A stretch of 64,000 nucleotides of DNA from Paraburkholderia ferrariae NBRC 106233. Its GTDB lineage: Bacteria > Pseudomonadota > Gammaproteobacteria > Burkholderiales > Burkholderiaceae. The notes below the pieces were generated by a model, which had not been told where the DNA came from, ran no database searches, and was given only the letters and a program-made list of their open reading frames with translations. The position numbers and the translations under genes are program-made. This document shows positions 53,226 to 61,678 of the stretch, piece after piece; position 1 is the stretch's first letter, and every line of letters begins with the position of its first letter. Location of the stretch: contig NZ_BAYB01000028.1 of the NCBI RefSeq assembly GCF_000685035.1, positions 1 to 64,000 of the forward strand. Direction: 5' to 3'.

Positions 53226-56200
53226 CTAACCGTCGTCGAACTTTGCGAGACGGCGACCGATGCCCTGCTCCGACGCAATCGAAGCCGCCAGGCGACAGCG
53301 GCATTCGTCGGCGCGCCACTGCGCAAGCGCTCCGGCACTCCCGTCGCCACGTGCTCGATGCACGCCGGCCGCCGTGCGATGCAGCCGCCAGTCGGCGAGC
53401 GGCGTCGCAAATCCGTCGATGGCCGCGAACGCCTCGTTCAGACAGGAAGCGGCGTCGTTCAGGCGGCCATCGCGCAGCGCGGCCTCGGTCATCCGCTCCC
53501 AGGCCAGCGCATGCCAGAACCGTTCGTCGGTCGCAAGCGCGCGGTCGAGAAACCGCCGTGCAGGCATAGCCGCAGAGCGGCAGGCCGGGTCGGCCAGCGC
53601 GAGCCCGGCCTGCCCCCAATCGAGTGCGAGCCGCCAGTACCAGTCGAACATGACCGGTTCCCGGTCCATCTCCGCTTCGGCCTCGCTGAACCGTGCCGAT
53701 GCAGTCGCGTCATCGCCGAGGCCGGCGTGCGCCAGTCCTGCCACAATCGTCCATGCCCGCCGCTGCGGACCGGGCAGCGTATCGCGGTCGCCGACATCCG
53801 CGCCCAGCGCCGTCCGGCGCAACTGCTGGTCGAGTTCGACGACGATCTCGTAGTCCATCGAGTGCACAAGCAGCCAGCCGCGGTACACCTGTAGCGTTCG
53901 TGCGGCAAAATAGTTGCCGTTGTCATGAAAGAAGCGAATGCCGCTATCGAACTCGTCGAGTGCGCGGCCCAGTTCGCCGAGCGCAAGATACGCCCATGCC
54001 GATCCGAGGCGAATCATCCACATGCCGCGTGCGATATCGAATTGCGGATGCTCCAGCGCGTGGTCATGCAACGTGCGGTGCGCCGTCTGCATGTTCTTCA
54101 GCGCATCGCCGTAACGCGTGGAGACGATCTCGAGCATCGAGTATTCGAGCTGTCCGCGCGCGCTCGCAATCGTGTCGCCGGTCTCGTGCAGCGTCGCCAG
54201 CGCCGCACGGCAAGCCTCGTCGTCAGCCGCTCGCCAGCCGAGGGCCCACACTCGCCTGACGCGGCAGATCACCTGCGTCAACGCGCCGACGCGCCGATCC
54301 GGATGCGATGCGACGAGACGCAGCGCTTCGTCGAGACAGGCGATCGAGCGCGTCTGATCGCTCCAGCCGGACACGTACGACAGTCCCATCAGCGCGCGCA
54401 GCTGGGCGTCGAGCATGCCCGCGCGAGCCGCGTCGTCGACCAGCGCGACGTAGACATCGAGCGCAAGCGGATCGTGCGCGGCCGCCAGCAGCGTCGCGCG
54501 CGCCTCGCCGAACTCGACACGCCAGCGCCACTGCGCGTCGGTCGGCAGCCTGGCAAGCAGCGCATCGCCCTGATCGAGTATCGCCAATGCGTCGCGATAC
54601 GCGCTGCGCGCTTTCGCCGGGCGCAGCACGAGGCGTACGCAGTCGAGCGCCTTGCTCCAGAGCCCTGCATCGGTGAAATGCCGGCATAGTTCCGCGGCCA
54701 CGTCGTCACGCTGCCCGGGCAGAAACAACTGTTCGAGGCGCTCGCCAATCAGGCGGTGCGTTGCCGAGCGCCGCGCGAGACCTTGCCGTTCGTAGAACAC
54801 CTGGCCGATCAGCGCGTGAAGAAAGCTGAAACGCCGGCATGTCGAACCGTCCGGAAGCACCAGCGCTTCGGCATGGCGAATGAAATGCCCGGTGCGCACG
54901 AGTGCATCGCAGAGCGCGTCGAACGCCGCGCAGGACAGCTGCGCGGCATCTGCGACGGTTGCCGACGAGAATACCTGCCCCGCGACGCTGGCCGCTTCGA
55001 GCAGCCTCTGGGTAGGCTCGTCGAGCCGTCGGATGCGAGCATCGATCGCCTGCGCGATGGTCGGCGGCAGAGCGGCGCGAATCGCCGCGGCCGGCGCAGT
55101 CGCCCGCCATCCGCGCCCGTTCCGGCAGGCGAGCGACGCGTCGAGCAGGTGGTCGAGGATCGCTCGGATGAAGAGCGGGTTCCCGCCGGAACGCTCGGCA
55201 AGAAGGTGCGCAAATTCTTCGTCGGCCGGGGTCGAGGGCGCGCCATCGGTCAGCCACGCGACGACCTCATCGAGGGCGAGCTGTGCGAGCGGCAACCACC
55301 CGCAGCGGCGCTGCGAGGCGAGCACTGCGCTCAATTGCAGCATCGGCGGGCGCTCGACGCCGGTTCGTTCGATACGGCAATTGCAGACGATCATCAGGCG
55401 CGCCGGTGCATCGCGCTGCGCCAGCGTCTCCAGCAGTTCGACGCTGGCGAAGTCGGACCACTGCAAATCGTCGAGGACAAGCAGCAATGGCCGCCCGGCG
55501 GCGAGCGCCTCGAGCAGCGCGCAGCCTTCGCGCAGGATCCGGTCTTTCCCGGCGCCCATGACCTCGGCCCGCAGAACCCGGCGCTGCGCTTCGGGCACGT
55601 GGGCCGGCATCAGTGCCGCCCAGGTGGGCGCAATCGTCACGATCGACCGTACGACCTCCTCGCCTCGCGCACCGCGGCACAAGCGTCCCAACGCTTCGAG
55701 CACGGGATAGAACACCTCGCCGCGGCGATGGCCTTCGACGCATCCGCCGCGGCAAGCGCGTACCTCGTCGCCTCCGATCCTCGCGAGAAATCCGTCGATG
55801 AGCGCGGTCTTGCCGATGCCGGCCTCGCCGGCAACCACCACGAGTTGCCGCACGCCCGAGCGCGCGCGTTGCAGTGCCGCCTGCAGCACATTCAGCTCGC
55901 GCACGCGGCCGACGAACGCCTCCGGCCCCTGCGCGGCCGCGCGCGGCGTGTCGTCGGGCGCGACGGCCCGGGCGCCGGCGACTAACCGATAGCCATGCCC
56001 ACGCAGGGTTTCGACGAGACGCGGCTGCCGCGCATTATCTCCGAGCGCGCGCCGGATCGACGCGATATGGCTTCTCAGCACTTCGGGCTGCACGTGCGTG
56101 TCGGGCCACACGGCATCGAGCAGTGCATCCGACGTGACGGGCGCTCCGGCATGCTCGGCCAGATGACGCAGTACGTCGAAAGCCTTCGGCGGCAGATCGA

Positions 56201-56321
56201 TGCGCACGTCCTCGCCCGACGTCCCATTCGAATCGTGCAATCGCCAAACGCACTGATCAAGCAGATCCAGTTGAAAGCTTCCGAACTGGATTTTCGTCCT
56301 GACTGGAATCCCTGAGGTCAA
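53226..56321 (-). CDS. Full-length winged-helix/STAND ATPase/TPR regulator
   Basis: A 1031-residue regulator: winged helix at about 13-115 (HVQPEVLRSHIASIRRALGD), STAND ATPase with Walker A GEAGIGKTA at 165-173 and Walker B VLDDLQWSD near 282-290, the GNPLFI block near 390, and then a TPR-like helical half (about 550-1020) likely to bind a ligand or hold the oligomer. Start is TTG 56321: it overlaps the upstream LuxR gene's TGA and follows AGGGAGAG by 8 nt. An in-frame ATG at 56489 would lie inside that gene with no site. Translational coupling to the LuxR-type regulator is therefore likely. Ligand unknown. Confidence 0.82.
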   Translation of the reverse strand: MTSGIPVRTKIQFGSFQLDLLDQCVWRLHDSNGTSGEDVRIDLPPKAFDVLRHLAEHAGAPVTSDALLDAVWPDTHVQPEVLRSHIASIRRALGDNARQPRLVETLRGHGYRLVAGARAVAPDDTPRAAAQGPEAFVGRVRELNVLQAALQRARSGVRQLVVVAGEAGIGKTALIDGFLARIGGDEVRACRGGCVEGHRRGEVFYPVLEALGRLCRGARGEEVVRSIVTIAPTWAALMPAHVPEAQRRVLRAEVMGAGKDRILREGCALLEALAAGRPLLLVLDDLQWSDFASVELLETLAQRDAPARLMIVCNCRIERTGVERPPMLQLSAVLASQRRCGWLPLAQLALDEVVAWLTDGAPSTPADEEFAHLLAERSGGNPLFIRAILDHLLDASLACRNGRGWRATAPAAAIRAALPPTIAQAIDARIRRLDEPTQRLLEAASVAGQVFSSATVADAAQLSCAAFDALCDALVRTGHFIRHAEALVLPDGSTCRRFSFLHALIGQVFYERQGLARRSATHRLIGERLEQLFLPGQRDDVAAELCRHFTDAGLWSKALDCVRLVLRPAKARSAYRDALAILDQGDALLARLPTDAQWRWRVEFGEARATLLAAAHDPLALDVYVALVDDAARAGMLDAQLRALMGLSYVSGWSDQTRSIACLDEALRLVASHPDRRVGALTQVICRVRRVWALGWRAADDEACRAALATLHETGDTIASARGQLEYSMLEIVSTRYGDALKNMQTAHRTLHDHALEHPQFDIARGMWMIRLGSAWAYLALGELGRALDEFDSGIRFFHDNGNYFAARTLQVYRGWLLVHSMDYEIVVELDQQLRRTALGADVGDRDTLPGPQRRAWTIVAGLAHAGLGDDATASARFSEAEAEMDREPVMFDWYWRLALDWGQAGLALADPACRSAAMPARRFLDRALATDERFWHALAWERMTEAALRDGRLNDAASCLNEAFAAIDGFATPLADWRLHRTAAGVHRARGDGSAGALAQWRADECRCRLAASIASEQGIGRRLAKFDDG

Positions 56322-57955
56322 TCGAGGTCTCTCCCTGAGAGCCGGATCAGTCCCAGACGGCTCGCCAGCATCGATGCTTCGGTCCGATTCCTCGCCCCGA
56401 GCTTTGCGTAAAGATGTTTGGCATACGACTTGACCGTTTCCGGCGCTATCCGCAGGCGCATCGCGATCTGCTTGTTGGTCAACCCGCACCCCATCAGTCC
56501 GATGATCGCATGTTCACGCTCGCTCAGGCCCGCGCTCGTCGCCGGTCGAGCGGCGTCCCGGATCGACTCGCCTTCTGCCTCCTTGCGGGCCGCGCCCTGC
56601 CGGCGCCGTGCCATCAGCGCGCGTGCATAAGGCAGCAGTTCGCGGACCTCCGTCGCGACCATGATTTCCTCGGCGACGACGGCATCGATCAGCCCTGCAA
56701 CGCGCTCGCCGCAGTCGATGAGCGTCTGATATAGCCCCGCATCGGCAGCCTGTTTCAACAGCGCGACGAGCGCTTCGGCGGCTTCCTCCCGGCGATCCGC
56801 CGCCAGCAGCGCTTCGATCAGCAACAGTGCGGTCGTCACCGCCGCATATCGGTCCCCCCGCGAGACCGTGTCGTCATGCAGGCGATGCAACGACGCAAGG
56901 TCGACCGCGTCGGGCGTGCGAGCGAGTGCGAAGCGGGTCTGCGCGAGCAGGTGATAACGCGCGAGCTCGAAGCGCAGGGTGCTACTGCCCGATCCGCACT
57001 GCGCGGCCAGTATGCCGAGCCTGTGGGCATGGCGCTGCGCCTCGTCGAACCGGCCTGCGGCAACGTATAACTCGACCTGCTGGGCGAGGCTTGCGGCTTG
57101 CAGGCGCGGCCAATCGTGCTTCGTGGCGAGCCCGTTCGCCTCGGCAAGCAGCGCTAGCGCCTGTTCCAGCCGGTTCCGGTTCGCTGCGATGCGTGCCAGC
57201 AGACCCAAGCCCCGTACCGCTCCCTCGATCGCGCCGCCTTGCCGGATACCCGCCAGCCGCGTCGATACGAGCGCCTCCGCCTCATCCAGGCGCCCCTCTT
57301 CATACATGAGCTGCGCCATCACGCACGCGGGAAGCGAGTCGATCGGCACGATATTGCCGATGAAACAGCGAGCCACATCGAGCGCATCGCTGGCCAGCAA
57401 ACGAGCCGAATGAAAGCGCATCTGGCCGAGCTCGACTGCGGCATCAAGTGCAAGGTCGAGCATGGTGGTAAGCGTGCGCAGGCGACCCGGTTGTACGCCG
57501 GACTTGCAGCGCTCTACCGCATGAAAGCTGTCCAGATCGCCAAGGCGCCAATAGATGCAGCGGCATACCGTCAATGCGACGTGCGCGGTCGGCGACGCCG
57601 CACCCAGTCGCAGCGCAGCGAGCGCGGCAGCCAGTGCGGCTTCCCCGTCGTCCCGCAGCACGAATGCCGCTGCCTTGATGGCGGCAAGCTCGCAGCGCAC
57701 GGCCATCGTCGCCGGTCCCAACGACGAGCCGGGCTGCCGTTCGATCCGTTGCGCGATCGCCAGCGCTTCCACGCCCTTGAGGCGAATCACCATTTGCCAG
57801 GCGCGGGCGATCTCGAGCCGAATGCGCGGCAGCGCCGGCTGCAGGACATGAGATCCGCGGTTCGCACGGAAATCGAACTGCGCCCATACGTAGTGGGAGG
57901 GAAAATCAGGTCTGGCCCATTCCCGAGGAGTTTCACAGGCTACCGCTTCGCTCAT
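56318..57955 (-). CDS. LuxR-type regulator with TPR-like N-terminus, no ATPase domain
   Basis: A 545-residue regulator. The C-terminal LuxR/GerE helix-turn-helix (about 473-530) shows LSEREHAIIGLMGCGLTNKQIAMRLRIAPETVKSYAKHLYAKLG. The preceding 460 residues are helical repeats like the C-terminal half of MalT-type (LAL) regulators. The N-terminal STAND ATPase of the 900-residue MalT family is missing. That missing function is present in the coupled downstream gene, which has a winged helix and ATPase. Start ATG 57955 follows GGAGCGTGCG. Upstream codons to 57997 lack a site. Target genes are unknown. Confidence 0.82.
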   Translation of the reverse strand: MSEAVACETPREWARPDFPSHYVWAQFDFRANRGSHVLQPALPRIRLEIARAWQMVIRLKGVEALAIAQRIERQPGSSLGPATMAVRCELAAIKAAAFVLRDDGEAALAAALAALRLGAASPTAHVALTVCRCIYWRLGDLDSFHAVERCKSGVQPGRLRTLTTMLDLALDAAVELGQMRFHSARLLASDALDVARCFIGNIVPIDSLPACVMAQLMYEEGRLDEAEALVSTRLAGIRQGGAIEGAVRGLGLLARIAANRNRLEQALALLAEANGLATKHDWPRLQAASLAQQVELYVAAGRFDEAQRHAHRLGILAAQCGSGSSTLRFELARYHLLAQTRFALARTPDAVDLASLHRLHDDTVSRGDRYAAVTTALLLIEALLAADRREEAAEALVALLKQAADAGLYQTLIDCGERVAGLIDAVVAEEIMVATEVRELLPYARALMARRRQGAARKEAEGESIRDAARPATSAGLSEREHAIIGLMGCGLTNKQIAMRLRIAPETVKSYAKHLYAKLGARNRTEASMLASRLGLIRLSGRDLD

Positions 57956-58270
57956 CGCACGCTCCGTCGCACATCGGTCGCCAAAACCGCATGACAAACG
58001 CGGTGATATCCAGCCTAGACATTGACGTGCGGAAAAGCGTGTTGATTCGGTATTTTTTTGGTAAAGGATGCGTCGTTACGTTGAATTGCGCTGATCAAAA
58101 ATAAAATGAAAGCCGTATCGACGGGATTTGTAATCCGGTCACGGGGCAGCCCGGTGACCGGCCCTGGCAGCGGACGTCGCAGCCCCACGCCAGGCGCTCG
58201 CCCCGCCTCGGCAATAGCGCCTGCTGGAAAATCCCCTGATCGGGTGCGGCGTGCTTCGCGAGCCGGGCAC
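57956..58270. other. Spacer before the LuxR-type gene
   Basis: About 315 bp without a supported gene. GGTCACGGG (about 58137) and GCCCGGTGACC (to 58160) form an imperfect hairpin on either strand, without a T-tract. The stretch at 58040-58115 is AT-richer than its surroundings (AATAAAATGAAAG), which suits a promoter for the leftward gene. Confidence 0.4.
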
Positions 58271-58675
58271 TCAGGCCGGATTGCGCCGGCGTGATTGGGA
58301 CGCGCCGGCAGCATGACGCTTTGCAATTGACGAGCGCAGCGCGGAGTAGGCTGGCGCGACCATCGGATAGCTGGCCGGCAGCCCCCATTTGGCGCGATAT
58401 TCGTCGGGGGTCATCGAGAAGTGTCGTTGGAGGTAGCGCTTGAGCGACTTGAGCCGGCGCCCGTCCTCAAGACAGACGAGATAGTCGTCATGCACGGACT
58501 CCTCGACCGGAACTGCCGCACGCAGCCCGGCTGCCGGCGTCGCCCGCAAAGCGGCCAGCGCGGCATAGGTGCTCGAGATGAACGCCGGCAGCTCGGCTGC
58601 GGGCAATCGGTTGCACGATACGAAACTGGCAACGACTTCGGCCGTAAGCGCGATCAGATCGATGTCTTTCGTCAC
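58271..58675 (-). CDS. MucR/Ros-family regulator with degenerate zinc finger
   Basis: A 134-residue MucR/Ros-like protein. The N-terminal IDLIALTAEVVASFVSCNRLPAAELPAFI and C-terminal TPDEYRAKWGLPASYPMVAPAYSALRSSIAK are family hallmarks. The Ros zinc finger is C-x2-C-x9-H-x3-H. Here C68 and H85 remain, but the second Cys is Asp71 and the first His is Tyr81, so ordinary zinc binding looks lost; related zinc-less Ros proteins exist in rhizobia. Start is GTG 58675 with GAGG 6 nt before it. It lies at the left end of the array with the catalase-like and efflux genes, so it may regulate them. Confidence 0.82.
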   Translation of the reverse strand: MTKDIDLIALTAEVVASFVSCNRLPAAELPAFISSTYAALAALRATPAAGLRAAVPVEESVHDDYLVCLEDGRRLKSLKRYLQRHFSMTPDEYRAKWGLPASYPMVAPAYSALRSSIAKRHAAGASQSRRRNPA

Positions 58676-58811
58676 AGACGGCCTCGACAAGATCAGCCGC
58701 TCCGGGCAGAACGGCGGGTTGCCTGAAATGAAATGCGGATCGCCGAAGCCTGCTGGCCTGGCTCGCTGGCAGGCGGATCGCAGATCATCCTGGAACCAGC
58801 GGACATTACGA

Positions 58812-59927
58812 TCAATCCCCCAAACGGGGGCCGTCTTCATCCATTCGCCCCGGCGTATCGATCCCGTCCACGACAACCTTCGCTGGTCTCCCGCGCTGCC
58901 ACCGTGCCGCGCTCATCCCATACACCAGTCCCCTGACACGATTCAAATTACCGAGAGGCCGGAACGAAGCGGGAGCATTCCACGGGTTGAACGCCATCGA
59001 AGCCACCACCCCGGCTTGTTTCTTCCCTTCTTCGCCGTCGAGCAATCGCTGCGAAATAACCAGTGTGGCGATTTCAACCGGCGCGGACACGTCTTCTTTC
59101 CACTGCACGCTCGCATCTTCGATCGGCGTTTCCTTTTCGCTCACAAATGGCTGTAAAGCCAGGCGGAACAAGACATCGCCCGACGCGAGACGACTTGCTA
59201 ATTCTGCCCGAAGAAAATCCGGCGCTTCGCCTGCCGAAGCGGATGGCACGTTTTGGGCCACCGGACGCAAATCGAAACGCACGGGCATTTGTCCCCAGAG
59301 GATGGCACCCCGGCTCCAGAATCGTTGCGTCGCAAGACTGGGGCACGGCCGAGAAGCTTCCTGCACGTTGTCCATCATGCGCTTCGCCTCGTCCTCCCCG
59401 AAGCTTGCAACGAGCCGCTCGACGAACGTTTCCCGAGGCCCCTGCGCAATGACCGCAAACTCGACGAATTGCCTGGCATCTCGCGCGTGCGAAACCGGAT
59501 AGCTGGTCATGAGCAAATCATGCACGTCGTCGCCATCGAGTCCGATCTTCAACGCCGCACCGCGCATGTCCGGCGCGAAATCAGGCTGAGGGATTGCGCT
59601 GGCGTTGGAAAACCGCACCGCCACGGGTAACGTTGCGCCGGGCTGAAAATGCATCACCCGAAAAATTGCGGGAAGTGCCTCGTCGACGATCAATCGCGCA
59701 TTCGTTACGCCAGCAACCATCTTGGCGTGCAGCGTGCGGTCAGGTTGATCGCTTCCGGTTTTCCGGCGACTGGCCTCCTGAATCGTGAGCATTTGATCGG
59801 CCAATCCGGCAAAGATCTTTTGCTCCGCTTCCACGGAGCCACCATCGTATAGTTCGTGCCATTCCAGCATGCCCATCTCCCTATCGGGTGAATGATCTGA
59901 TGGATCGAAGATATCCGTCGTCGCCAT
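58812..59927 (-). CDS. Catalase-family haem protein, atypical
   Basis: A 371-residue protein with the catalase fold core: the distal His region RTLHAKMVAGV (H67), VAVRFSNASAIPQPDFAPDMRGAALKIG, and DLLMTSYPVSHARDARQFVEF, matching the catalase block that normally reads DLVGNN. The distal Asn of that block is replaced. A possible proximal Tyr is in RVRGLVYGMSA near residue 340. It is shorter than a standard catalase (about 480 or more), like the SrpA-type catalase-related proteins, whose activity is often peroxidase-like or unknown. The ATG overlaps the stop of a 47-residue membrane peptide gene (TGATG), so the two are coupled. Confidence 0.8.
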   Translation of the reverse strand: MATTDIFDPSDHSPDREMGMLEWHELYDGGSVEAEQKIFAGLADQMLTIQEASRRKTGSDQPDRTLHAKMVAGVTNARLIVDEALPAIFRVMHFQPGATLPVAVRFSNASAIPQPDFAPDMRGAALKIGLDGDDVHDLLMTSYPVSHARDARQFVEFAVIAQGPRETFVERLVASFGEDEAKRMMDNVQEASRPCPSLATQRFWSRGAILWGQMPVRFDLRPVAQNVPSASAGEAPDFLRAELASRLASGDVLFRLALQPFVSEKETPIEDASVQWKEDVSAPVEIATLVISQRLLDGEEGKKQAGVVASMAFNPWNAPASFRPLGNLNRVRGLVYGMSAARWQRGRPAKVVVDGIDTPGRMDEDGPRLGD

Positions 59928-60070
59928 CAGCGGGCCCCGGCCATCGCGACAAGCAGACGAAATGGCAGCGCCAGCAACATGGCGCCGGATACTCCGATCA
60001 GCCAGAGAAGAACGAACCAGCCAATCTGCTTGAGGTAAGACCGGTCTTTGCAATGCGCGGACTGCTGCAT
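59927..60070 (-). CDS. DUF2474-like small membrane protein
   Basis: A 47-codon frame (ATG 60070, TGA 59929-59927). A short polar N-terminus with one Cys and basic residues is followed by a hydrophobic segment (WFVLLWLIGVSGAMLLALP, about residues 18-36), then Arg and a second apolar stretch. It fits the DUF2474 pattern (single-span W/L-rich peptide), usually encoded after cydAB of bd-type oxidases, where CydX-like peptides act. No cydA or cydB is present. GAGG lies 7 nt before the ATG. The stop overlaps the catalase-like ATG. Assignment is by pattern, without a search. Confidence 0.65.
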   Translation of the reverse strand: MQQSAHCKDRSYLKQIGWFVLLWLIGVSGAMLLALPFRLLVAMAGAR

Positions 60071-60192
60071 TCCTGTACCTCGTCATGGACTCCGTGAACT
60101 ACGCGGCGAGAGCCTCGTTCCGGGCCCGCAAGCCGTGCGGCCCATGAAGCGTGCACCGGAAGTCGCAAGGTCGGTCCGGGTGCATCCGCCCT

Positions 60193-61674
60193 CTATCGCA
60201 CCCTCGCCGCCGGCGCTTCGGCCAGCGCCGGCGGCAGATCGTCATTGCGGTAGCCGCCACCGAGCGCCTCGGTCAGCGCAATGCCCGCTTCGATCTCGCC
60301 ACCACTCAATTCAACGAGCGCGAGTCGCCCTTCCAGCAGCGGTTCCTCCGCCTGTAGAGCATTGGCCCGGTCGGCGAGGCCAGTCCGGTAGCTTGCGTCG
60401 GCACTGTCGCTTACGAACTGCAGTGCGTCGATCCGCTGGCGCTGCAACTGCACGCGCTGATCGAGATCGTCGATCGCGCTGCCCTCCTGTGCGACGTCGC
60501 GCACCGCGTCGAGCACCGCCTGGTCGTACTGCTCGATCAACGTGTTGCTGGCCGTGCGGGCACCATGCAGGTTCGCGTTCAGGCGGCCGCCGTCGAAAAT
60601 CGGCAACGTCAGGCCGGGAATGAGGTTGATCTGCTGGCTCGAATGCATGAACAGGTCACGCATGCGCAGCGCGTTGAAGCCGAAGAACGCACTGATGTCG
60701 AAGCTCGGGTAAAACGCCGCTTTCGCCGCATCGATGCGGTCGAGGGACGCCTGCACGAGCCAGCGCATCGCCTGCAGGTCCGGACGGCGCGCGAGCAGTT
60801 CGTAAGACAGCGTCGAAGGCAGCGCAGCCGACGGCGCGGGCAACGGCACCGGCGCGATCGGCGGCAGATCGTCGGCGCCGAGGCCCGCGAGCGCGCGCAG
60901 TGCCTCGCGCGCGTGCACGATCTGCTCGCCGGCCGACGCGATCTGCTGGTCGATCGCGAGCAGTTGGGAGCGCGCGGTCTCGGTCTGGGTCAGCGCTTCG
61001 AGACCGCGCTCGTGGCGCGCCTTGCGCGTATCGAGCTCGAACGCGCGAACCTCGCGCAGTTGCTGCAGCAGGTCGAGGCTCGCGCAGGTGGTCTGGATAC
61101 CGTAGTAGAGCCGCGCGACGCCGGTGGACAGTTCCAGCCCGGTCTGCGCCTCCTCCGCGCGCCGCGCGTTTTGCTCGCCGAGCGCCGCGCGCACGAGGTC
61201 GCGTTGTTTGCCCCAGATGTCGATGTCGTAATGGGTGCCCAGGCCCGCGAGGCCCGTCCAGTACCACGGGCCGTAGGCGCCGATCGCGGGATCATGCGAT
61301 GCGTACGCACTGAGAAAACCGTGCGCGGAGACGTGCTCGCGGTCGGCCTCCGCGAGCGCGCTCATCTGCAGCCCCGCCGCCGCGCGGACCAGTTCGACCT
61401 GCGCGTGGGCCTGCGACACATGCTCGCGCGCAATCGCGAGCGTTGGCGCGTGGGCCAGCGCCAGCTCGATCAGCGTATCGAGCTGCGGGTCGTGATACTG
61501 CTCCCACCAGCGCGCGGATGGCCAGGCTTCGTCCGCGAGACGGATGTCGGCGGCGACCCGGATCTGCTGCGGCGCGATGACTGCGGCAGGCGGACTGTCG
61601 TGACGGATGACCGCGCACGCGGCGAAAAACGGCAGCGCGAGCGGCACGAGCTGGCGGCAAACGAAGCGCCTCAT
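60193..61674 (-). CDS. NodT-type outer membrane efflux lipoprotein
   Basis: A 493-residue TolC/OprM-class outer membrane factor. The signal ends in LPFFAAC, a lipobox with Cys20, so it is probably lipid-anchored in the outer membrane. The helical-barrel repeats contain SYELLARRPDLQAMRWLVQASLDRIDAAKAAFYPSFDISAFFGFN, typical of the NodT subgroup. The ATG at 61674 is 4 bases after the FUSC gene stop. With the FUSC protein and the HlyD-type adaptor it completes a three-component exporter. Confidence 0.9.
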   Translation of the reverse strand: MRRFVCRQLVPLALPFFAACAVIRHDSPPAAVIAPQQIRVAADIRLADEAWPSARWWEQYHDPQLDTLIELALAHAPTLAIAREHVSQAHAQVELVRAAAGLQMSALAEADREHVSAHGFLSAYASHDPAIGAYGPWYWTGLAGLGTHYDIDIWGKQRDLVRAALGEQNARRAEEAQTGLELSTGVARLYYGIQTTCASLDLLQQLREVRAFELDTRKARHERGLEALTQTETARSQLLAIDQQIASAGEQIVHAREALRALAGLGADDLPPIAPVPLPAPSAALPSTLSYELLARRPDLQAMRWLVQASLDRIDAAKAAFYPSFDISAFFGFNALRMRDLFMHSSQQINLIPGLTLPIFDGGRLNANLHGARTASNTLIEQYDQAVLDAVRDVAQEGSAIDDLDQRVQLQRQRIDALQFVSDSADASYRTGLADRANALQAEEPLLEGRLALVELSGGEIEAGIALTEALGGGYRNDDLPPALAEAPAARVR

Positions 61675-61678
61675 CGCA

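Noticed and set aside
56322..56489. ATG 56489 as the start of the 1031-residue STAND regulator
   Set aside because: It would overlap 170 bp of the LuxR gene's DNA-binding domain in another frame without a Shine-Dalgarno, while TTG 56321 has AGGGAGAG at proper spacing.
58137..58160. Hairpin GGTCACGGG/GCCCGGTGACC as a terminator for the MucR gene
   Set aside because: No T-tract on either strand, and an imperfect middle; listed only within the spacer.
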